DNA of 64,000 bases from Myxococcus fulvus (GCF_900111765.1 NZ_FOIB01000003.1:62001-126000); one strand, 5' to 3'; shown: positions 51,063 to 60,131, numbered from the stretch's first letter. Program-made: numbers and translations. The notes: a model not told the origin generated them from the sequence alone.

Positions 51063-52910
51063 TCAGCGCCCCCTCTGGAAGAGGTCCGACTGCGTGAGTG
51101 ACTTGATGTACGGGCGGGCCTTGCGGCCTCCGGCGAGGAAGCGCGCCACCTGGTCCTCCAGGTAGCCGGCCTCCTTCGCCGGGTCGATGTCCCGTCCCAT
51201 CACCTGCGCGTGCAGGCGGCGCACGACACACCGGTCGAACGAGCCCGAGGCGACGATGAGCTTGGCGAAGCCCAGCGGCCCCACCGTCCCGTCACTCGCC
51301 TGGCCCAGCAGGTTCTGCTCCGCCGGGAGGAAGTCGATGAAGACGGCCTCCGGGTTTGCCTGGGCCTGGGCCTCGGTGACGGGCGTGAGCAGCGTGTCCG
51401 GCATGTACCAGCGGTTCCAGTGGCTGAACGGGTCCGAGTGATAGGGGTACTCGCCGGTGCGCCAGCGCGCGGGCCAGTGCCACACCTTGCCCACGCCCGG
51501 CATCGGGTAGGTCGCGCCATGGCCCTCGAATCCGTGCCCCATCTTCGCGAAGCGCTTGAAGTGGATGGCCGCGGGGTCCAACCGGCGGTGGCAGTGCTGG
51601 CAAGGCCCCTCCGTGCCCGGGTCCCGCTTGTACTCGTTGAAGGTCTGTCCCTGCGGAGGCGAGAGCTCCTCGCAGGCGAGCATCTCCAGCGCCCGCGCGC
51701 CGCGCACGCGCTCGCGAGGGTAGGCGCTGAGGAAGCCGAGGCTGGTGAGCATGCCCGCGGCGGGGATGCCCTTCATCGCGGCGGTCTGCGTGCGCGGGTC
51801 GTAGCGGTAGTCTCGCTCCTCCAGGAAGAAGGGGTTGCGGGCCGGCACGGAGTACTCGCGCCAGGCCGTCGGGTCGCCCGGGCGGTGGTTGGGGTCGACC
51901 GGCGCGCTGGCGAAGCGCGAGGGTCTCCACCAGGAGTCGTCCTCGAGCAGATACGTCAGCTCACCGGCGAGGCCTTGCATGACGTAGGCGGCCTGCAGGC
52001 GCGTGGGCCCCACGGAGTAGTTGCCGAGGATGAGGTCGGTCATCGGCCGGTCGTGCCAGCCGAGGTGCGCGAACAACCGCGCGGGCTCCTCGGCGACCAG
52101 TCGCCGCTGACCCTGAGGACTGTGAAGTCCGTAGTCCTCCCAGCCCGGATAGCTGCCCGTGTCGGCATGACAGCGGACGGCGGCGGGCCCGCAGCCACAG
52201 TTCGCGATGGGGCCCGCGGTGGCGCAGGTCACCGTCACCGGGAAGCCGCTCGCGTCGTAGGTCTGCCCCGTGGGTGACACGCTCGCCGCGAAGCCCACCA
52301 GCACCGTCGTCGCGCCCGGGGCCCACCACGCCTCGAGCGAGCGCTCCTCCGCGGGCGAGCCATCCGGCTTCAGTCCGAGACAGGCATCCTTGTCGTCGCG
52401 GAAGTATTTCCATGCTCCGGCCTTCGGGGTGCCATCCGGGCACCGGACGATGGAGCGCTGCTGCTGCAGGCCATACTCCGGGGGATCCGCCGTCGGCCCC
52501 ACGGGCGGAATGTTGAACCAGTCGCGCGCCGTCTCGAACAGCGTCCGATAGAAGGTAGGGTCCTGGAGCGTGGTGTCCACGAAGGCCGAGACGTAGGCGC
52601 GTTGCGCCGCCTCGCTTCCGGCGGCCTCCAGCGCGGCGTACTCCTCATCTGTCGGAGGCTCGCCCCTCAGCGCCATCGCGCTGCGTCGCAGCAGGCGGCT
52701 GGGGATGAGCACGTCGGCCGGTACACCCGCGTCGGAGCCGTCCTCGGGCGGGGGCTCGACGCAGCCAGCGTCCTCGCCATTCGGAGTCGGCCCTCCGGAC
52801 GAGCTGCTGCCGGAGCAGCCCAGCCAGACGAGGAACGGGAGAAGCCACAGCAGCGCGCGCGCATCTCGCGCGGCGGCCAGCCCTGGAGGGGGGAGCTTTC
52901 GGTGGGGCAT
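51063..52910 (-). CDS. Large lipoprotein with CxxCH heme motif (DUF1549/DUF1585-like)
   Basis: 615 residues from ATG 52910. The lipobox is VWLGCSG, followed by a Ser/Gly/Asp linker. A heme motif CQHCHRRLDP lies near residue 430, as in the C-terminal part of planctomycete-type cytochrome proteins, followed by FKRFAKMGHGFEGHG. Early segments (LLRRSAMALRGEPPTDEEY, YVSAFVDTTLQDPTFYR) match the DUF1592-type region seen in these proteins. It is the first gene of the operon that continues to 45913 and starts 206 bp from the divergent PadR gene. The operon as a whole is exported to the periplasm or surface. Confidence 0.82.
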   Translation of the reverse strand: MPHRKLPPPGLAAARDARALLWLLPFLVWLGCSGSSSSGGPTPNGEDAGCVEPPPEDGSDAGVPADVLIPSRLLRRSAMALRGEPPTDEEYAALEAAGSEAAQRAYVSAFVDTTLQDPTFYRTLFETARDWFNIPPVGPTADPPEYGLQQQRSIVRCPDGTPKAGAWKYFRDDKDACLGLKPDGSPAEERSLEAWWAPGATTVLVGFAASVSPTGQTYDASGFPVTVTCATAGPIANCGCGPAAVRCHADTGSYPGWEDYGLHSPQGQRRLVAEEPARLFAHLGWHDRPMTDLILGNYSVGPTRLQAAYVMQGLAGELTYLLEDDSWWRPSRFASAPVDPNHRPGDPTAWREYSVPARNPFFLEERDYRYDPRTQTAAMKGIPAAGMLTSLGFLSAYPRERVRGARALEMLACEELSPPQGQTFNEYKRDPGTEGPCQHCHRRLDPAAIHFKRFAKMGHGFEGHGATYPMPGVGKVWHWPARWRTGEYPYHSDPFSHWNRWYMPDTLLTPVTEAQAQANPEAVFIDFLPAEQNLLGQASDGTVGPLGFAKLIVASGSFDRCVVRRLHAQVMGRDIDPAKEAGYLEDQVARFLAGGRKARPYIKSLTQSDLFQRGR

Positions 52911-53080
52911 GCGCGGCCCCTTCGCAAGTCATATGCCATGGGCGCGGGCGCGAGCGCTCCGAGTGGGCAGTGGATGTCTCTCAACGCCTGCGTCTGGGTG
53001 GCGCGGGGGAGTGTCCACCACAACTTGAGGCCCGCGCGCCACACCTGGCGCTCGCACAACCATGGGACTGGCGGCCGGAT

Positions 53081-53095
53081 ATATCAGTCTGATAT
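53081..53095. promoter_or_regulatory. Perfect palindrome, candidate PadR operator
   Basis: ATATCAG-T-CTGATAT is a perfect 7+1+7 palindrome, 22 bp upstream of the PadR start and in the shared promoter region with the exported-protein operon. PadR repressors often control themselves and a divergent gene through such sites. Confidence 0.6.
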
Positions 53096-53116
53096 GTCTG
53101 GATGGAGGAGGCAGTC

Positions 53117-53704
53117 ATGGCGCGGGAGAGCACCTGTCGGTTCGCCATCCTGGGGATGCTGTGCAGGAGGCCGATGAGTGGGTACGACCTGCGAAGCGCC
53201 ATCGAGCATTCGGTGGGGCACTTCTGGCAGGAGAGCTACGGCAACCTGTACCCGACGCTGGCGCGGATGGCGGAGGAGCAGCTGGTGAAGCTCGACCCGG
53301 AGGACGGCTCGTCGGGCGACCGGATCCGGAAGGTGTACCGGGTGACAGCGGCGGGGCGGAAGGCGCTCGCGGAATGGCTGCGGCGGCCGGTGCTCCCCCA
53401 CGTCGAGCGCAATGAGCTGCTGCTCAAGCTCTTCTTCGGGGCCCAGGTGGGACCCAAGGACTCCCTGGCGCAGGTGGAGCGTAGCCGCGCCGAGGCGGAA
53501 TCACTGCTGGCGGTGTTGCGCCTCATCGACCAGGAGGTCCGCCCTGCCCGGAAAGACGACCCGGAGTTCGCCTATGAGCACCTGTCGATTCGCGCGGGAC
53601 TGATCGGGCTGGAGGCACACCTGCGCTGGTGTGACGAGGCCCGCGAGGCGCTCGGACGGCTGAAGCCGACGACGGGTCCGCCGAAGAAGGGCCGCTCGCG
53701 CTGA
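53117..53704 (+). CDS. PadR-family transcriptional regulator
   Basis: 195 residues from ATG 53117 (GGAGGAGG upstream). The PadR winged helix is clear: FAILGMLCRRPMSGYDLRSAI, SYGNLYPTLARMAEEQLVKL, and the wing IRKVYRVTAAGRKALAEWL. The C-terminal Vir-type effector/dimer domain follows (LLLKLFFGAQVG, YEHLSIRAGLIGLEAHLRW). PadR regulators respond to small molecules or stress. With the palindrome at 53081-53095 it probably represses its own gene and the divergent operon. Confidence 0.92.
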   Translation: MARESTCRFAILGMLCRRPMSGYDLRSAIEHSVGHFWQESYGNLYPTLARMAEEQLVKLDPEDGSSGDRIRKVYRVTAAGRKALAEWLRRPVLPHVERNELLLKLFFGAQVGPKDSLAQVERSRAEAESLLAVLRLIDQEVRPARKDDPEFAYEHLSIRAGLIGLEAHLRWCDEAREALGRLKPTTGPPKKGRSR

Positions 53705-53864
53705 GCGGTCAGGCCCCGCCGCATGGATGTCCAGGGCGGTTGAACCCTCTCTGAAAGGAGGCACTCACGGTCTTTTCCGCAGGGTTGTTCCTCTCGTCTG
53801 TTCATTCAAACCGAGCCGGTTCGTCCGGCCCAATGACTGTCGCCCAACGTCACACCCCCATCCC

Positions 53865-54368
53865 ATGAACCGTACCTTCCTTGCCGCAACGCTCGCGCTG
53901 TTCCCCCTGATGTTTGCCTGCCAGCCGGAAATCGATGCCGGGAATCCGGAGACGGCCAGCGCGCTGGAGCAGCGGAGCGGCACCTCCGTCGACACCCACC
54001 GCGACGCGCTGCTCGCGGCGCCCTTCGTCACCCTGGAGGCGGTCGAAACCGCGCGGTATCAAGACACCTATTATGTCCACGTGGAGACGGCCTACTACGC
54101 CACCTTCTGGGCCGACCGCGCGCGCAGCATCCCCGTCAATCTGGGCTCCGCCATCCAGCTGAACTATCAATCCACATTCTACAACTACAAGTACAACCAG
54201 GTGGTGCGGAGCAACCTCAGCACCACCCTGCAGGCTGGCGGTCACAGCTATTACATCGGGACTGGCATCTATGAGTGCGACTACGATGCCAATGGCAACA
54301 TCGACCACCGCTGCGATGAGACCTCTCTGTCCCTCAGGACGGGCGTTGGCTACGACACGAGCTGGTAG
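53865..54368 (+). CDS. Small lipoprotein of unknown function
   Basis: 167 residues from ATG 53865; no strong ribosome binding site. The lipobox is LMFACQ. After a short Ala/Ser/Glu linker, the mature domain is strand-rich and Tyr-rich (ETARYQDTYYVHVETAYYAT, SAIQLNYQSTFYNYKYNQV, GHSYYIGTGIYECDYD), ending with LRTGVGYDTSW. No enzymatic motif or named family. Confidence 0.78.
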   Translation: MNRTFLAATLALFPLMFACQPEIDAGNPETASALEQRSGTSVDTHRDALLAAPFVTLEAVETARYQDTYYVHVETAYYATFWADRARSIPVNLGSAIQLNYQSTFYNYKYNQVVRSNLSTTLQAGGHSYYIGTGIYECDYDANGNIDHRCDETSLSLRTGVGYDTSW

Positions 54369-54561
54369 CCGCTGACGATGCGTGGCGAGGCGGTCGATCC
54401 AATGACCTCCTCGCCGCGCGCGTGAAGCAAGGCTCGGGGGGGGCCGTGAGGGGATTTCGCCGGGATTTTCGTTGAGGAGCCGAGGCCGGAACTGGCGCGC
54501 TGCCGAATCGCGCGCCTGCTGGCCGCAGTCACTCATGCCCCGCAAGGGGGAGACCCGGACG

Positions 54562-55440
54562 ATGAAACCTCGAAAGCACACCCTGAATTGGACGAGCCAG
54601 GCCCTCGTGGGGGCGCTGCTCCTGCCCTCGGCGGTCCTGGCCAACGAGACCCATGTCTACGGCATCGCCGAGTTCGGCGGCGCGTCGAGCGGCCTGTGCG
54701 AGGCGAAGACGCACAAGGTCCACACGAAGTCGGCGGCTGAGTTCGCCAGCTACTTCACGTCGCTGAAGAACAGCGGGAAGTGGTCGGACGTCCGCACCCT
54801 CAACAACGGGAGCGCGCGCGCCAACCTCTGGAGGGACGCCGCGCTGGTCTCCTCGCCGAACGGTGAGGACGACCGGGCCAACGCGGGCGTCGACGACGCC
54901 GACGTCGTCTTCGTGCATACGCACGGTGGCCACAACCTGTCCTACAACCAGAGCTGGCTGGTGATGGGCAGCAACGTGGATGGGTGCTCGGCCATCACCA
55001 ACCACATGCGCCTGGGCAACACCAAGCTGAACATCGCCGTCGTCAAGGCGTGTCAGTCCGGTGACTTCGAGGTCTGGAAGGCGGGCGGGTACAACGGGCT
55101 CGCGCCGACGAGCAGCAGCTTCACCGTGTGGAACGCGTTCCACGGCGACTCGTCATGCGGCAACTTCGTGAAGCGCTACGTGAAGCGCTACGTGTCCCAG
55201 TCGCGCAGCACCGGCGTGGGCGAGAACTGGATCGACGAGTTCTACGACCGCGATGTCGGCAAGAACAACGACGACTGCCCGGTGTCCATCGTCTTCGGAG
55301 AGACGGAGGCCAAGCGCCTGAAGATGTTCGAGTCCGGAGGCTGGACGGACCGCCACAACACCGGCCCGAAGACGCGCTCCTCCTACTACGGCGTCTACGA
55401 GTGCGACCCCGACAACGGCATGAAGCTGCCCTCGGAATGA
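54562..55440 (+). CDS. Exported DUF6345-like protein, possible caspase-fold cysteine peptidase
   Basis: 292 residues from ATG 54562. A signal peptide (LVGALLLPSAVLANE) leads into a single domain. Two motifs fit the clan CD (caspase/gingipain) pattern: a strand followed by His in DADVVFVHTHGGHNLS, and a later strand followed by Cys in IAVVKACQSGDFEVW. The rest (RANAGVDDADVV, NVDGCSAITNHMRLG) is typical of DUF6345 proteins as I recall. The function is unproven; the caspase-like reading is inference from spacing. The next gene starts 38 nt downstream on the same strand. Confidence 0.72.
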   Translation: MKPRKHTLNWTSQALVGALLLPSAVLANETHVYGIAEFGGASSGLCEAKTHKVHTKSAAEFASYFTSLKNSGKWSDVRTLNNGSARANLWRDAALVSSPNGEDDRANAGVDDADVVFVHTHGGHNLSYNQSWLVMGSNVDGCSAITNHMRLGNTKLNIAVVKACQSGDFEVWKAGGYNGLAPTSSSFTVWNAFHGDSSCGNFVKRYVKRYVSQSRSTGVGENWIDEFYDRDVGKNNDDCPVSIVFGETEAKRLKMFESGGWTDRHNTGPKTRSSYYGVYECDPDNGMKLPSE

Positions 55441-55478
55441 CCTCCCTCCAAGCCCATGCCCGGAAAGAACTCCACGCC

Positions 55479-56366
55479 ATGAAGACCCAATTCATCCGTC
55501 TCTTGACCGCCCTCCCGCTCGCCGCCGCGCTCGGCTGTGACAGCGGCGCGCCCGTCGACCCCGCGGAGCTCGACACCCAGGTGGCGCCCGCGACCCTCGG
55601 CTTCGTCTTCGACTCCACTCGCATCGCCACGCCCCCCTCGGGGGCCCTTCCCACCACCTTGCTGACGCAGAGCGCGTTCACGGACGCGGCGCTGCAGGGG
55701 TTGCTGGTGGGCTCGACCGAGGCCTTCTCGGACGTGGAGGCCTTCGGCACGCGGAGGGACCGGGAGTCGCGCACCTGGCGGCTGGAGAGCGACCCCGCCG
55801 AGGGGCAGGTCCTGGTGCTCAACAACCTGGGCAGCGGACCGGCGACACCGCAGGAGCCGGCGGTGTTGCAGCGCACGGCCCTGGCCCGCCTGCAGCGCTG
55901 GGGCATCCCCACGGCGGAGATGGGGCCCGTGCTCCAGCGGAAGACCTTCGTCCAGCATCGTGAGGAGGGCGTGGAGACCGCTCCCATCCTCCACCGCCAC
56001 AAGACCTTCGTCATGCGGGCCATCAACGGCATCCGCGTCGAGGGGCACCGCGCGGTGGTGACGCACGGCGTGGATGGCACCTTCCAGCGCGCGCTCATCA
56101 CCTGGCCTCCGCTGGCCCGCACGGGGCATCTGCTCCGCACGCGCCTGTCCACCGCGGACATCGAGCAGCGCGCCCGGGAGGCGCTGCGGGCGGAAGGGGA
56201 GACCGCGGGGAACGTGCGCCTCTTCTGGAAGTATGTCCCCACCCAGCTGTCCACCGGTGAGTGGACGCTGACGCTCGAAGTGGGCGCCGGGACGGCCGGT
56301 GTCACGGGCCCCAACGGCTCCGAGGAGCCGCGCATCATCGACGTCGACGTGAGCGCGATTCCGTAG
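55479..56366 (+). CDS. Lipoprotein of unknown function downstream of the DUF6345 gene
   Basis: 295 residues from ATG 55479. The lipobox is LAAALGCDS. The mature part has strand-rich segments (PATLGFVFDSTRIATPP, TWRLESDPAEGQVLVLNN) and helices (LARLQRWGIPTAEM), with repeated RTRL and VLQRKTFV/LHRHKTFV blocks. I recognise no family. Close spacing to the DUF6345 gene suggests one transcript; it could be a propeptide-like inhibitor or partner, which is speculation. A strong hairpin follows. Confidence 0.75.
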   Translation: MKTQFIRLLTALPLAAALGCDSGAPVDPAELDTQVAPATLGFVFDSTRIATPPSGALPTTLLTQSAFTDAALQGLLVGSTEAFSDVEAFGTRRDRESRTWRLESDPAEGQVLVLNNLGSGPATPQEPAVLQRTALARLQRWGIPTAEMGPVLQRKTFVQHREEGVETAPILHRHKTFVMRAINGIRVEGHRAVVTHGVDGTFQRALITWPPLARTGHLLRTRLSTADIEQRAREALRAEGETAGNVRLFWKYVPTQLSTGEWTLTLEVGAGTAGVTGPNGSEEPRIIDVDVSAIP

Positions 56367-56379
56367 TCGTGCTCCTTCG

Positions 56380-56408
56380 GCCCCGCCGTCGCCGTGGGGC
56401 GGCGGGGC
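56380..56408 (+). terminator. GC-rich hairpin terminator
   Basis: GCCCCGCCG (56380-56388) pairs with CGGCGGGGC (56400-56408) around an 11-nt loop, followed by TTGCGCG. It lies 14 nt past the lipoprotein stop. Confidence 0.6.
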
Positions 56409-56449
56409 TTGCGCGTGGGCGCGTGGGCGGGTTTCGATATGCTGGCGAC

Positions 56450-57913
56450 GTGAGCGAGGCCCTGCACAGCCATCTGGAGCGCGCGGTGGAGTGCATCGCG
56501 CGGTACGAGGAGCAAGAGGCCTTGGGGGCCGTGCTGGATGCGTGGCGCGAGTGTCGCGCGCCGGAGCTGGTCGTGTTCGCCCAGGACCTGGAGGCGCGTC
56601 TCGACTCGGCGGAGGCGGAGAGGGCAGGGCAGGCCGCGGAGGCCCGACGCGCGGCGCGGGACCTGGCTCGCAAACTCGAGGAGCGGGGCACTCCCGACGA
56701 GGTGGAGGCGCGGCTCGATGCGGTGCTCGGTATGCTGCCGGAGCCCCGGTTGATCGCCGGGCTGCTCGCCATCACGCGCCTCACTTCGGTGGCGGAGCCT
56801 CAGGCGGTGTTGAAGCTGTGCGCGGCGCTTTGGCATGTGGGGCCGCCGTTCGACGTCGCGCCCCTCGAGGCGCTGCACGCACGGATGCGGCCAGCGGCCT
56901 GGGCCGCGGCCGCGCGGTTGTCTTCCGTCATCGGCCTGGGGCTTGACTGGGTGCCTCCGGAGCTCGACGCGAAGGCGCGGCAGCTGCTCGCGGAGCTGCG
57001 GGACGCCTTCCGTGTCCGCGGGGCGTACGCGTCGCGGAGCGCCAGCATCCTGGCGCAGTGGTTGCCGCGCATCCATGCGAACCCCGAGGACGAGTCCGTG
57101 CGGCTGGTGATGGCGGACCAGCTGCTGGAGGTGGGTGACCCCCTGGGTGAGCTCATCATGCTCCAGTGTTCCGCCGCTCCGGACTCGGAGCGCATCGACG
57201 CGTTGCTCGCGAAGCATGTCCGGAGCTGGGAGTTGCCCCTGGGGGGCCTCGTCGAGCCCGGGACGACCCGCTTCGAGCGGGGCTTGCCCGTGGCGGTGCG
57301 AATGGCGGGCCGGGCGGCGAGTCTGATTCCCCCCGAGCCAGGACCCGCCTGGTGTTCGGTGCGGGAGATCAACTGGGCGAGGGTTGGGTGGTCGGTGGTC
57401 CATGGACAGTGGCTCGCGCATCCGCATCTTCGAGGCGTGACGCGGATGCGACGCGTGGAGCTGTTCTGGGCCCGGTTGATGGGGCAGCCGCCCAACGTCA
57501 GTCGACTGGAGCTGTGTGGGCCTGTCGGGCCCCACTTGAGCGGCACGCCCGCGGCGGCGGATGTGTTCGACAGGCTGGCCTTGCTGCCGAGCCTGTCGTG
57601 GCTGGAGTTGTGCGACGCGTACGTGTCCGATGTGAGCCTGTGCGCGAACTCCAGGCTGGCGACGAAGCTGGCGCGGATCGACATCATCGGCCAGGGACGC
57701 TGGACGCTCACGGTGACGCCGGGCGCGGAGGTGCCCATCGAGGCGACGCTGGTGAGTGAGCGCTCCATCGAGGCGTTCGAGCGGGTCCTGCTCGCGGCGG
57801 AGAGGTTCGGGACACGGGCCCTGCGGGTGCGCTGGGAGCGCCGTCTCGATGCCGGGTGTGTCGAGCGCCTGCGCCGGGCCGCGTCTGGCTTCTCCCACGT
57901 CGATTGGGCGTGA
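56450..57913 (+). CDS. TIGR02996-domain protein
   Basis: 487 residues from GTG 56450. Residues about 205-240 carry the TIGR02996 repeat signature, NPEDESVRLVMADQLLEVGD then PLGELIMLQ, found in many planctomycete and myxobacterial proteins. N-terminal segments are helical and Glu/Arg-rich (LERAVECIARYEEQEALGAV, EARRAARDLARKLEERG). The C-terminal part has leucine-rich-like segments (VSRLELCGPVGPHL, LPSLSWLELCDAYV). It is cytoplasmic, and the function is unknown; the family is often multi-copy. Confidence 0.82.
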   Translation: MSEALHSHLERAVECIARYEEQEALGAVLDAWRECRAPELVVFAQDLEARLDSAEAERAGQAAEARRAARDLARKLEERGTPDEVEARLDAVLGMLPEPRLIAGLLAITRLTSVAEPQAVLKLCAALWHVGPPFDVAPLEALHARMRPAAWAAAARLSSVIGLGLDWVPPELDAKARQLLAELRDAFRVRGAYASRSASILAQWLPRIHANPEDESVRLVMADQLLEVGDPLGELIMLQCSAAPDSERIDALLAKHVRSWELPLGGLVEPGTTRFERGLPVAVRMAGRAASLIPPEPGPAWCSVREINWARVGWSVVHGQWLAHPHLRGVTRMRRVELFWARLMGQPPNVSRLELCGPVGPHLSGTPAAADVFDRLALLPSLSWLELCDAYVSDVSLCANSRLATKLARIDIIGQGRWTLTVTPGAEVPIEATLVSERSIEAFERVLLAAERFGTRALRVRWERRLDAGCVERLRRAASGFSHVDWA

Positions 57914-57973
57914 GGCCCGCTGTGCCAAAGGACAATTCATCTGTCCGGTGGCGGACGGCCTCCCAGCGCTCGC

Positions 57974-58001
57974 TTGAGCGATGACTGGCAATCCCTAGCA
58001 T
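57974..58001 (+). promoter_or_regulatory. Sigma70-like promoter for the cytochrome P450 gene
   Basis: TTGAGC (57974-57979) and TAGCAT (57996-58001) are separated by 16 bases, about 25 nt upstream of the P450 ATG at 58025. GGAGG at 58010-58014 serves as ribosome binding site. Confidence 0.45.
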
Positions 58002-58024
58002 CTCCATGCGGAGGCCTCACTCCC

Positions 58025-59254
58025 ATGGGCAACCGACTCGATCTCCTGTCCCGCGAATACCTGGAGTCCCCTCACGCTCATCTCACGGAGCTGCGACGCC
58101 GTGGCCCCGTCGTCCAGGTGGACCCGGGAGGCATGTGGCTCGTCACCCGCTACGAGGAAGCCCAGCAGGTGCTCAAATCCGCGAGCCTCTTCTCGTCCCA
58201 GGGGCTGCGAGCGTCCGCGCAGCCCGCGTGGCTCCAGCGCGTCAATCCTTTCGCGGATTCGCTCCTCTTCCTGGACCCGCCCCAGCACGGGCGACTGCGC
58301 GCGCTCGTCAGCCGTGCCTTCGCTCCCGCGGCGCTGGCCCGCTTGGAGGCCCGCATCCGGGGCGTCGCCCGGGAGCACGTGGCCGGGATGATGAATCAGA
58401 AGAACGTGGACTTCGTGGACGCCTTCGCCATGCCCATTCCAGCCACGGTGATGGGCTGGCTCCTCGGACTGGACGCCTCGTTGCATCAGCGTTTCAACCG
58501 CTGGGCCAATGACCTCGTCACGATGAGTGGAGTCCGACCGGAGGACACCGGGGCGATGGCGCGCTACCACCAGACCCTCGAGGAGATGGAGCGGTACTTC
58601 CAAGGCGTGCTGGACGACCGGCGCGACGCGCCTCGGGATGACATGGCCAGCGACCTGCTTCGGGCGCAGGTGGAAGGGGAGGCGCTGACGAACCACGAGT
58701 TGCTGAGCTTCCTCTACCTGCTGCTCGTCGCGGGGCTGGAGACCACCGTCAACCTGCTCAACCAATGCGCGCTCGTGTTCTCCCAGCATCCGGAGCTGCT
58801 GCTCCGCCTGCGGGAAGACCCCGCCCTCATTCCCCGCTTCATCGAGGAGACCCTGCGCTACGAGCCCAGCGTGATGGCCACCCTGCGCCTGTGCACCCAG
58901 GACGTGACGTTGGCCGGAGTGGAGCTGCCCCGGGGAGCCCTGGTCCTGGTGTCACTGGCCTCCGCCAACCGCGACGAGAAGTATTTCCCGGACGGGGACC
59001 GCTTCATCCTGGAGCGGGAGGGCCCGCAGCGTCTCTCCTTCGGACATGGCCCCCACTTCTGCATGGGGGCCATGCTCTCGCGGTTGGAGGCACGCGTCGC
59101 CCTGGAGGAATTCGTCTCCCGCGTGGAGCGCCTGGAGCTTCGGACGGACCACCTCGACTGGACGACGGCCCTGCTCGTCCGTGGGCCGGTCACGCTTCCC
59201 GTCGAGGTCTTTGCTCCCGAGTCAGGGCAGCCCGTGACGGCGCGCATCGCATGA
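58025..59254 (+). CDS. Cytochrome P450
   Basis: 409 residues from ATG 58025 with GCGGAGG upstream. Hallmarks are the I-helix LLVAGLETTVNL (oxygen-binding AGxET), the ExxR motif FIEETLRYEPS and the heme ligand loop FGHGPHFCMGA, in which Cys346 binds iron. Length and motifs match soluble bacterial class I P450s, which need ferredoxin partners encoded elsewhere. It is convergent with the terpene synthase gene (7 bp between stops), and is a good candidate to oxidise the terpene product, though co-regulation is not shown. Confidence 0.95.
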   Translation: MGNRLDLLSREYLESPHAHLTELRRRGPVVQVDPGGMWLVTRYEEAQQVLKSASLFSSQGLRASAQPAWLQRVNPFADSLLFLDPPQHGRLRALVSRAFAPAALARLEARIRGVAREHVAGMMNQKNVDFVDAFAMPIPATVMGWLLGLDASLHQRFNRWANDLVTMSGVRPEDTGAMARYHQTLEEMERYFQGVLDDRRDAPRDDMASDLLRAQVEGEALTNHELLSFLYLLLVAGLETTVNLLNQCALVFSQHPELLLRLREDPALIPRFIEETLRYEPSVMATLRLCTQDVTLAGVELPRGALVLVSLASANRDEKYFPDGDRFILEREGPQRLSFGHGPHFCMGAMLSRLEARVALEEFVSRVERLELRTDHLDWTTALLVRGPVTLPVEVFAPESGQPVTARIA

Positions 59255-59261
59255 CCACTGC

Positions 59262-60131
59262 CTACCCGCCGTGGGGAACCTGGAAGGGGAGGGGGTACCA
59301 GAAGGGGCCCAGGTGCATTCCCAGTCCCAGGGTGGGCCCTTCCTCCCAGAACCGGCGGAACCGCACGGCCGCCTCGGCTCGCCCCGTCTTGTCCTGTCGC
59401 CAGGTGCGCCGCACGTAGACGTGGTCGTGGATGACGGTGCGCAGCTCTCGCTCGGTGAGCCGGTATCCGGGGCGCTGGGTCCAATAACAGTCCATCTTGC
59501 CGATGATGAGCGGGGGCACCAGCTCCGGGGTCACCATCGGCTTGCCAAAGCCAATCATCAGCGTGGCCGGGGGGATGTCCTCGCCATAGAGCGCGCGGAT
59601 GGCCTCCTCCCGCGTCCGGGCGCCGCTGCGCGCCACGGCCTCGAGCAGCTCGTTCCAGGGGGCTCCCGGCTCGTCGACCAAGGAGCACCAGAGCGTGTGC
59701 TCCCCCCTGGGCATCAGGGCGACCGCCCGCTCCGCATGGGGCCGCAGCGCTGGCATGCTCGCGCTCCCCACCAGCCGCACGCGCCACCCGTTCTTCACGA
59801 AGAGCTCGGCGGACTCCGGCTCCGTGACGACGAGCCCCGTCCAGTCGATGAGGCGCTCTCGATAGTGAGGGGTGAGCTCCTTGAAGTGGCTCGGGGTGAG
59901 GTAGGGCGTGAAGACGTGGCGCACGCCGTGGTGGAAGAGCACGCGCACGCACTCGTTCATCCGGTCGAGGGTCCAGCGCGCATACGCCTCGGTGTGCAGG
60001 TCGACGCCGGCCAGCGCGGCGCTGCGGCGGGTTCCCTCCACCATCCAGACGAGCGTCGTGGGCGCCACGGCGCGGACCTGCTCGACGGGGGCCGCGAGGA
60101 ACGCTTCCAACGTGGGCACTTCAGTCGACAT
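59262..60131 (-). CDS. Rv3378c-like diterpene synthase (cis-prenyltransferase fold)
   Basis: 289 residues from ATG 60131, overlapping the cyclase stop by 11 bases. The sequence follows Mycobacterium tuberculosis Rv3378c (tuberculosinol/isotuberculosinol synthase) as I remember it: MVEGTRRSA for FDGTRRW, VLFHHGVRHVFTP for LFEHGIETVISP, ALYGED and MIGFGKPM for YYGEY and FIGFGR, and TERELRTVIHDHVYVRR for TETTLRRILYDHIYLRH. The fold is that of undecaprenyl diphosphate synthase. The catalytic Asp of Rv3378c is Glu32 here. It should use the diphosphate made by the cyclase to give an alcohol or hydrocarbon. The enzyme is soluble. Confidence 0.82.
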   Translation of the reverse strand: MSTEVPTLEAFLAAPVEQVRAVAPTTLVWMVEGTRRSAALAGVDLHTEAYARWTLDRMNECVRVLFHHGVRHVFTPYLTPSHFKELTPHYRERLIDWTGLVVTEPESAELFVKNGWRVRLVGSASMPALRPHAERAVALMPRGEHTLWCSLVDEPGAPWNELLEAVARSGARTREEAIRALYGEDIPPATLMIGFGKPMVTPELVPPLIIGKMDCYWTQRPGYRLTERELRTVIHDHVYVRRTWRQDKTGRAEAAVRFRRFWEEGPTLGLGMHLGPFWYPLPFQVPHGG

